A DNA stretch of 64,000 nt from Nibricoccus aquaticus (lineage in GTDB: Bacteria; Verrucomicrobiota; Verrucomicrobiia; Opitutales; Opitutaceae): assembly GCF_002310495.1 (NCBI RefSeq), contig NZ_CP023344.1, positions 682,001-746,000 of the forward strand. Direction: 5' to 3'. Under the pieces are notes generated by a model. It worked only from the letters and a program-made list of their open reading frames with translations. It did not search any database and had not been told where the DNA came from. This document shows, one piece after another, positions 58,769 to 64,000 of this stretch. How positions within the stretch are numbered: position 1 is the stretch's first letter; each line of letters opens with the position of its first letter. The translations under genes were made by a program, and so were the position numbers.

Positions 58769-59323
58769 TCAGCTCGAGAGCTTGCTCACGCTGATCCCGA
58801 CCACGAGCGAGCCGATCGGCTTGCCCCCATCGAGCACCGGCACCGCGATCTGCAGCTGCTGCATCCCGCTCGACTCATCGACCTCCACCGGACCCTGCCA
58901 CGCTTTACCAGTCATCGGCACATCATGCTTGGGTTTTCCTTTGTGAGACCAGCCCGAGGTCTTCGCGATGAAGCCGACTTTCAATCCTTCCGCATCCGAG
59001 ACAAATGCCTCGGTGACGAGGTCGCTCTTCTTCGTTTTAAGAAATTGCCCGACGGGATTCTTCGTGAACCCACGCACCAGCGGATCGAGCACCGTGAGCG
59101 CACGCCACTTGTCCTGCGTGAGCGCTGCCTGCTCCGGCGGTACCGATGCGTTATGCGCACGCACCGCCTCCACGACCGCCGGCTCGGCGGCCCAGGCCGT
59201 GATGAGTTTGATCTGTTCTTCGACTTTGGACTGAACCGCCGGCGCAAGAGCCTGCGCGTGGACGATGCTCGCGCTGGCGAAAAGCCAGAGCGCGGCAGTG
59301 ATAAATGAGAGACGGATTTTCAT
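58769..59323 (-). CDS. Secreted Cache-like sensor protein
   Basis: A 184-residue protein with signal peptide (about 4-26). The remainder resembles a PAS-like Cache domain: [20 protein letters not shown] at the start, then [39 protein letters not shown] and the final strand [20 protein letters not shown]. It is secreted without a transmembrane anchor. Adjacency to the MCP (stop 20 bp before its start) suggests it delivers a ligand to, or acts as a separate sensor for, the chemoreceptor. Start [10 protein letters not shown]. Confidence 0.78.
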   Translation of the reverse strand: MKIRLSFITAALWLFASASIVHAQALAPAVQSKVEEQIKLITAWAAEPAVVEAVRAHNASVPPEQAALTQDKWRALTVLDPLVRGFTKNPVGQFLKTKKSDLVTEAFVSDAEGLKVGFIAKTSGWSHKGKPKHDVPMTGKAWQGPVEVDESSGMQQLQIAVPVLDGGKPIGSLVVGISVSKLSS

Positions 59324-59355
59324 GGGAAAAAGAAGCATGGGACGCGGTTGAGAAC

Positions 59356-60576
59356 TCAGAAAATGACCTGCAAGCGCCCCAGCAGACGCCCTTGGTCGGA
59401 AAGCACACCGGCGGGATCGCCCAGCAGATAGTTGAGCGACAGTTTCAAGTCGTCGCCCTTTAGGTAATAATTGAGCCCCAGCGTCCACGTGTCGCTCGTG
59501 GTGTCCGCCGTGTTCGTGTTCGAGTCATACGTCTCGAAACGCAGCACCGCCTGCAGGGTCTTCGGCAGCACGAAGTATCCGGCAAACGCATTCCAGCCTT
59601 CCGCCGTCGCGTCCACGCCCGTGCGCCGGTTCGCGAGCAGGTGGAGAAACTCGCCGCCGACATCCAGCCGCCCCAGCGTCAGCTGTCCATCCGCGCCCCA
59701 GCCCGTGCGGTGCCCGGTAAATGTGCCCGTCAGTATGGGTACGGTGATCCCCGTGTCCGCCGAGGCGAACCCGTTCACACCAAACGCCAGCTTGTCCGTG
59801 CCGCGCGTCCACGCCGTCGCCGCCACGCGGCCCGCGTACAGGAAGTTCTCGTTGTCGTTCGCGCCGTTGTTCACGCCGTTGCCGTTAAAAAGTCCCACGC
59901 CGTAGTTCACGCGCTTGTTCGCAACCACGCCGTTCACGCCGAGCCCGATCTGCCGGCTCACCGTCAGCTGGTCGTTCGGCAGCGAGCGCTCGATGAAAAT
60001 CGTCTTGGTGTCAGACAGCAGCTGCTCGTAGCCGTGCGGCGTCTTGAACTGCCCGATCTGCACATTCGCAAACGCGTACTTGTTCCAGTTCACGAACGCG
60101 TCCGCCAGCTGTGCCCGGTATCCCGATACGCCGCCGACGGAGTTGTTGCCGAAGTCCGACTGGATCGTGAAATCGAAGTTCTCCGCGAACGCGCCCTTCA
60201 CCGTCAGCCGCGTGCGCCGCAGCAGGAAACGGTCGTTGATCCCCGTGAAGCGCGAGTCCGGCGCATCGCCCGCCTCGCCCTGCATCTGGATGTAGCCGCC
60301 GAGCGTGAGCGCCTTCTCTTTGCCCGCGGCCTTCACCACCGTCATCGGCTTGCCGTCATAGCCGATCTGCCGCGTCAGATCGGAAAATTCCTTCAACGTC
60401 GGCGCCAGTTCGTCGGCGCTCACCGTATCGTTCATCCGCGACTCGAGCCGCAAGATCGCGGCCTCGATTCGCTTGAGCCGTTCTTCAACGGATAATTCAG
60501 GATTCTGGCCATGCGCGACAGTCGTCAGCGCAGCCGCCACCATCAGCGCGTGCAGGTAGGTTTTGGAGTTGTTCAT
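59356..60576 (-). CDS. Phosphate-selective porin O/P family protein
   Basis: A 406-residue outer-membrane porin with signal peptide (about 10-23). A coiled-coil-like segment (LSVEERLKRIEAAILRLESR) and the OprO/P-type barrel follow: ALTLGGYIQMQGEAGD, FTIQSDFGNNSVGGVSG, then LFNGNGVNNGANDN. It ends in LQVIF. It is probably for anion uptake; it lies upstream of the sensor and MCP genes. Confidence 0.9.
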   Translation of the reverse strand: MNNSKTYLHALMVAAALTTVAHGQNPELSVEERLKRIEAAILRLESRMNDTVSADELAPTLKEFSDLTRQIGYDGKPMTVVKAAGKEKALTLGGYIQMQGEAGDAPDSRFTGINDRFLLRRTRLTVKGAFAENFDFTIQSDFGNNSVGGVSGYRAQLADAFVNWNKYAFANVQIGQFKTPHGYEQLLSDTKTIFIERSLPNDQLTVSRQIGLGVNGVVANKRVNYGVGLFNGNGVNNGANDNENFLYAGRVAATAWTRGTDKLAFGVNGFASADTGITVPILTGTFTGHRTGWGADGQLTLGRLDVGGEFLHLLANRRTGVDATAEGWNAFAGYFVLPKTLQAVLRFETYDSNTNTADTTSDTWTLGLNYYLKGDDLKLSLNYLLGDPAGVLSDQGRLLGRLQVIF

Positions 60577-60707
60577 AGGTCAGTCCGCAAAACAGCGGAC
60601 GCACTTAACAACGACCCCTGCTCGCTGTCCCTTGAGGTGTTTCCCTGCCTATTGCAGTCGGCTGGCCAAAATTTCTGTAAAATCCCCGCCCCTCCTCCCG
60701 CCCTCGC

Positions 60708-61886
60708 TCACGTCAACATCCGCACCCGCCGGTCCCGCCGCGGGAACTGCACTGTCACCACCGTGCCCACGCCCGGGTTGCTCTCGATCCCGATCTGCCC
60801 GCCATGCGCGCGCAAAATCCGCTGCACGATCATCAGCCCCAGCCCGCTCCCGCCGACCTTCGTCGTCTGATACGGCTGAAACAACTTCACCAAATCCTCC
60901 TGCTTGATCCCGCTCCCCGTGTCCCCAAACGACAGGAACACGAACTCGTCATCCGACCACGTCCTCATCCGCAACGCCCCACCCGGCTCCATCGCCTCCA
61001 TCGCGTTTTTGATCAGGTTGAAAAACACCTGCTTCAACTGATTCCGGTCCGCCAGAATCACCGGCAACGACTCCGGCAGCTCGGCCTCGACCGTGATGCC
61101 ACGATCCTCGAGTTCGTTATGTTGAAAATTCAACACCTCCGCCAGCACCTCGGTCAGATGCGTCTCCGCCAGATCCGGCGGCCGCGGCCGGATCGCCTCC
61201 AGGAAATTCGTGATGATCCCATCCAGCCGCTGCACCTCGCCCTGACACACACGGATCGATTCCGCCAGCGCTTCCGAGTCCTTGTCCTTCGCCGCCTTCA
61301 ATTTCTTCAACCGCCGCTCGATCAACTGCAGGTGGATCGTCAGCGAGTTCAGCGGATTCCCCAGTTCGTGCGCCACCCCCGCCGCCAGCAGCAAAATCGA
61401 CGACGTGCGCTCGCTCTCGATCCGCGCCTCCGTCGTCTGCTTGTCCCGCGTGATGTCCGTCAAAATCACCGCAAACCGCCGCTCCGCCCCGCGTCCCTCC
61501 GCCTGAAACGGCACCAGATAAAGCCGCACCACCCGCGCCTCCGGATAAGTCAGCTCGATCTCCCGTGTCGCGACCGGCGAGCCCTTCACAGAATCGTCCA
61601 GCGCCGACTCGAGCGACGCCCGCAACCCTGGCACCAGACGCCACAACGTCACCCGTGTCAGCTCCTCCTCGCGCAACCCGATCAACGGATGCGCCGCCTG
61701 GTTCGCGTACTCGATCACCCCGTCCGCATCGATGATGAGTACCCCTTCCTGCAACGTGTTGAAAATGTCCTCGAACACGCCCCGCTCCCGCGCCAGCCGC
61801 TGCACCAGATTCGCCAGATTCACCGAATCCAGCGTGTCCAGACGCCCCAGCACACGATCAAGCGAAGAATGTTTTTTGCCAGCCAT
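60708..61886 (-). CDS. PAS-containing NtrB-like histidine kinase
   Basis: A 392-residue cytoplasmic kinase. A PAS domain (about 38-150) has [10 protein letters not shown] at its end. HisKA has H173 in [14 protein letters not shown], and HATPase has [30 protein letters not shown] and [16 protein letters not shown]. The gene is separate from the NtrC-type gene at 55693 but in the same orientation. Start [11 protein letters not shown]. Confidence 0.93.
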   Translation of the reverse strand: MAGKKHSSLDRVLGRLDTLDSVNLANLVQRLARERGVFEDIFNTLQEGVLIIDADGVIEYANQAAHPLIGLREEELTRVTLWRLVPGLRASLESALDDSVKGSPVATREIELTYPEARVVRLYLVPFQAEGRGAERRFAVILTDITRDKQTTEARIESERTSSILLLAAGVAHELGNPLNSLTIHLQLIERRLKKLKAAKDKDSEALAESIRVCQGEVQRLDGIITNFLEAIRPRPPDLAETHLTEVLAEVLNFQHNELEDRGITVEAELPESLPVILADRNQLKQVFFNLIKNAMEAMEPGGALRMRTWSDDEFVFLSFGDTGSGIKQEDLVKLFQPYQTTKVGGSGLGLMIVQRILRAHGGQIGIESNPGVGTVVTVQFPRRDRRVRMLT

Positions 61887-61951
61887 CGCCCGCGGTTGTG
61901 GCGAAGCCCCCCGCACCGGTCAACGGCGGCTCACCACCCGCCCACTCCGCC

Positions 61952-62704
61952 TCAATGCGCATGCCCGTCGTGCCCGTGATGCTCATGCCCCGCGCCAGCC
62001 GCCCCACCATCTCCCCACATCAGATGCTCATGCATCCAGTGATGCACCGCCGGTTGCCCACGCACGAGCGTGAGCACGCCAAAAACCACCAGCGCCACCC
62101 CGCTCGCCCGCACCAGCCAGCGCCGCTTCGCCACACTGATCTTCTGCCCCACGAGCGCCACCGCCAGCAGCCCCGGCAACGTCGCCAGCCCGAACACATA
62201 CGCGCCCAGCACCACACCCTTCGCCGAGTTAAAACTCACCAAATAAAGCAGTGCCATCAGCGACAGCCCGCACGGCAGAAACCCATTCACCCACCCGATC
62301 AACAAACTCTTAAACAACGACTGCGCGCGCCACAATCCTCCCAGCGCTCCGCACACCGCGCTCCCCTGCCACCAGCGCGCGACCACCGGCGGCAGCCGCC
62401 ACTCCAGCGCATACGCCAGCCCCGCGACGATCATCGCCGCACCTGCGATCGCACCGAGCACCGTCTGGAAATTCTCAATCGATGTCCTCGCCTCTATCCA
62501 CTGCCCCGCCAGCAGCAGCAAGACTCCAAGAAACACATACGACGTCGCCTTCCCCACTTGATAACTCACCTGCCGCAACACCACCCCGCCAGCCCCTTTT
62601 GATCCCGCCGATGCCGCGATCGCGAACGCCCCGCACATCCCCACGCAATGCCCGCTGCCAAGCAAACCGAGCACGAGCACACCGACATAATCACTAAAAA
62701 ACAT
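61952..62704 (-). CDS. UreH/SafE-like membrane protein (COG2836-type)
   Basis: A 250-residue protein with six or so membrane helices. It carries the SafE/UreH-like GSGHCVGMCGAFAIAASAGS and GWVNGFLPCGLSLMALLYLV motifs. The C-terminal tail is histidine-rich (WGDGGAAGAGHEHHGHDGHA), suggesting metal binding. Members act in metal handling or cytochrome assembly; substrate not determined. Confidence 0.82.
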   Translation of the reverse strand: MFFSDYVGVLVLGLLGSGHCVGMCGAFAIAASAGSKGAGGVVLRQVSYQVGKATSYVFLGVLLLLAGQWIEARTSIENFQTVLGAIAGAAMIVAGLAYALEWRLPPVVARWWQGSAVCGALGGLWRAQSLFKSLLIGWVNGFLPCGLSLMALLYLVSFNSAKGVVLGAYVFGLATLPGLLAVALVGQKISVAKRRWLVRASGVALVVFGVLTLVRGQPAVHHWMHEHLMWGDGGAAGAGHEHHGHDGHAH

Positions 62705-62997
62705 TCCGCGTCACCTTTCGCACCCGCCCACCCGCCGCAAACCGAAAGCCACCGCGCCCCCCGTCTATCACCATCATCCGCACCTCGATCCACGGCTGCT
62801 AATGACAATCGCTGCTCCCGATACTTCACCCGCCCGACCTCGCGTCCGCACTTCCCTCCTCCGGTCCATCATCCGTGCCCTCCGTGCAATCCGTGGTTAA
62901 AACAATATCCCCGCCAGTCCGCCCGTCCACCCACACCGGCCCCCGTTTGCAAACCGCCCTTGCGTGCGTTTGTTCCCCTGTGCAAAGCAATCCGCCC
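62705..62997. other. Intergenic region with dispersed repeat
   Basis: 293 bp. It holds a copy of the dispersed repeat at 62871-62900 (ATCCGTGCCCTCCGTGCAAT and onward). No other gene is evident. Confidence 0.55.
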
Positions 62998-63381
62998 GTG
63001 TCCGCTTCCGTCGCATTACCCGGCCTCACCGCCCGTCTCGATAAACTCGTTTATCACCACGGCGGCATGAGCCTGCCCGAGGACAAGCCCCACGCCTTCG
63101 TTTACTTCATCACCATCGAAAACGCATCCGACCGCACCATCACCCTGCTCGGTCGCAAATGGGTCATCCAGCACGCCGACGACACCCACCTCGTCGTCGA
63201 AGGCGATAAAATCGTCGGCGAAACCCCCCGCCTCCCCCCCGGCGAACACTTTTCCTACAACAGCTACCACGTCACCGGCGTCGATGCCCGCGCCGCCGGC
63301 TGCTTCCACGGTATCGACGAGCTCGGTAACAAAATCCACGTGCTCCTCGCCCCCTTCGACATGCGTGTCCCGGCCACCTGA
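62998..63381 (+). CDS. ApaG-like domain protein
   Basis: A 127-residue protein with the ApaG fold pattern: LVYHHGGMSLPEDKPHAFVY, then IENASDRTITLLGRKWVIQH, VVEGDKIVGETPRLPPGEHF, then YNSYHVTGVDARAAGCFHGI. ApaG domains bind divalent metal or nucleotides in some proteins; the exact role is unknown. GTG at 62998 is preferred; upstream in-frame codons lie in the repeat region. Confidence 0.88.
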   Translation: MSASVALPGLTARLDKLVYHHGGMSLPEDKPHAFVYFITIENASDRTITLLGRKWVIQHADDTHLVVEGDKIVGETPRLPPGEHFSYNSYHVTGVDARAAGCFHGIDELGNKIHVLLAPFDMRVPAT

Positions 63382-63405
63382 GCCGCCCCCCGGCCCGACG
63401 CCACT

Positions 63406-63774
63406 ATGAGTCTCCCACCCCCGATCTCACGCATCATGCTTTATGTGCGAGACCCGCAAAAAATCGCGGACTTCTACATTACTCACTTCGGCTTCTCAGC
63501 CCGCTCCGAGGTCCACGCCGACCTGATCCAGATCGACACCGGCGACAGGAAATTCTCCCTCCTGCTTCACCAAGCCAGCAAAGGCCACCGCCTCGGCCAG
63601 TCCTGCATCAAAATCGTGTTCGATGTGGACGACATCGAAACTTTCAAAAGCAACTCGCTCAAAAAGGGGCTGAAGTTCGGCAAAACATTCAAAGGCGAGG
63701 GCTACGAATTTGCAAATGCCCGCGACCCCGCCAAAAACCCGATTCAGATCTCCCGCCGGGCTTTCCTGACCTGA
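63406..63774 (+). CDS. VOC (glyoxalase/bleomycin resistance) family protein
   Basis: A 122-residue single VOC domain: ISRIMLYVRDPQKIADFYIT, then FSLLLHQASKGHRLGQSCI and KIVFDVDDIETFKSNSLKKG, ending in DPAKNPIQISRRAF. It lies 24 bp downstream of the ApaG-like gene. Metal-binding residues cannot be confirmed, so the substrate is unknown. Confidence 0.88.
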   Translation: MSLPPPISRIMLYVRDPQKIADFYITHFGFSARSEVHADLIQIDTGDRKFSLLLHQASKGHRLGQSCIKIVFDVDDIETFKSNSLKKGLKFGKTFKGEGYEFANARDPAKNPIQISRRAFLT

Positions 63775-63852
63775 AACGTCCACCGTTTGTTCGGCGGGCA
63801 GAATCAACGCTTGCCGGTCACCCCCTGCGCCGTCTTCACTCATCCTTTATAC

Positions 63853-64000
63853 ATGAAGTTAATTGATTTGAACCGCGACGGCGGGATCGGGGCTAACAGC
63901 CATTTTCTCCAGATTGGCGACCTGAACATCGTCATCGACAGCGGCCTGAACCCGAAACAAACCGGCCGCACCGCCACCCCCGATTTCAGCCCGCTGCGCG
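63853..64000 (+). CDS. Metallo-beta-lactamase-fold hydrolase, N-terminal part
   Basis: The first 49 codons of a gene cut by the window end: MKLIDLNRDGGIGANSHFLQ and IGDLNIVIDSGLNPKQTG. The GANS-FLQIG...IDSGL start is typical of RNase-J/CPSF-like or related metallo-beta-lactamase-fold enzymes. The metal motifs lie beyond the window. Confidence 0.7.
   Translation, partial: MKLIDLNRDGGIGANSHFLQIGDLNIVIDSGLNPKQTGRTATPDFSPLR

Overview
The window looks like a chromosomal segment of a high-GC Gram-negative bacterium. The most likely source is Verrucomicrobiota, family Opitutaceae or a relative. This is inferred from the gene set (tandem DUF3857 proteins, a PIN-PhoH protein, RNase HII and HIII together, a beta-barrel exopolysaccharide outer-membrane protein), the scarcity of clear Shine-Dalgarno sites, and many short palindromic REP-like repeats between genes. 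No rRNA or species marker is present, so the taxonomy is tentative.

Layout: 1-2133 is the end of a chemoreceptor operon (MCP tail, cheB, cheR). 2357-3697 is ffh. 3892-16117 is a complete chromosomal integron. It has a leftward IntI-type integrase with an unusual N-terminal extension, an attI region, and 24 rightward cassettes, each closed by an attC site. Cassette products are small lipoproteins, small membrane proteins, SUKH, DUF2185 and DUF4240 (immunity-like) proteins, a DUF3592 protein and unknowns. Four cassettes occur in two or three identical copies scattered through the array.

16338-32400 holds ordinary chromosome: a response regulator, an EI24-like membrane protein, three tandem DUF3857/transglutaminase-like proteins, an Ada-AlkA repair fusion followed by ogt, YqeY, a LolA-like periplasmic protein, secG, cytidine deaminase, a second MGMT-like protein, coaD, pgsA and pgpA. 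32382-45575 holds aroQ, a Nif3-like protein, a dCMP deaminase, YqgE, ribosomal proteins L36 and L31, rnhB, rnhC, mutY, aroA-cmk-plsC and a PIN-PhoH ATPase. 46035-49000 is a two-component signalling cluster of divergent genes, followed by tRNA-Gly(GCC).

49353-55673 is an exopolysaccharide-type block: a periplasmic binding protein, a Wzc-like tyrosine kinase, a beta-barrel protein and a GT39-like membrane protein. 55693-61886 is a sensory block: an NtrC-type activator, an MCP, a secreted sensor-domain protein, a porin O/P and an NtrB-like kinase. The right end carries a UreH/SafE-like membrane protein, an ApaG-like protein, a VOC protein and the start of a metallo-beta-lactamase-fold protein.

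The integron is the strongest candidate for an undescribed system. Its cassette core sites co-vary with the matching R'' arm in 23 of 24 cassettes. One three-copy cassette uses a non-consensus GATGGGC core. All seven distinct cassette ORFs that run into attC do so in the same frame.
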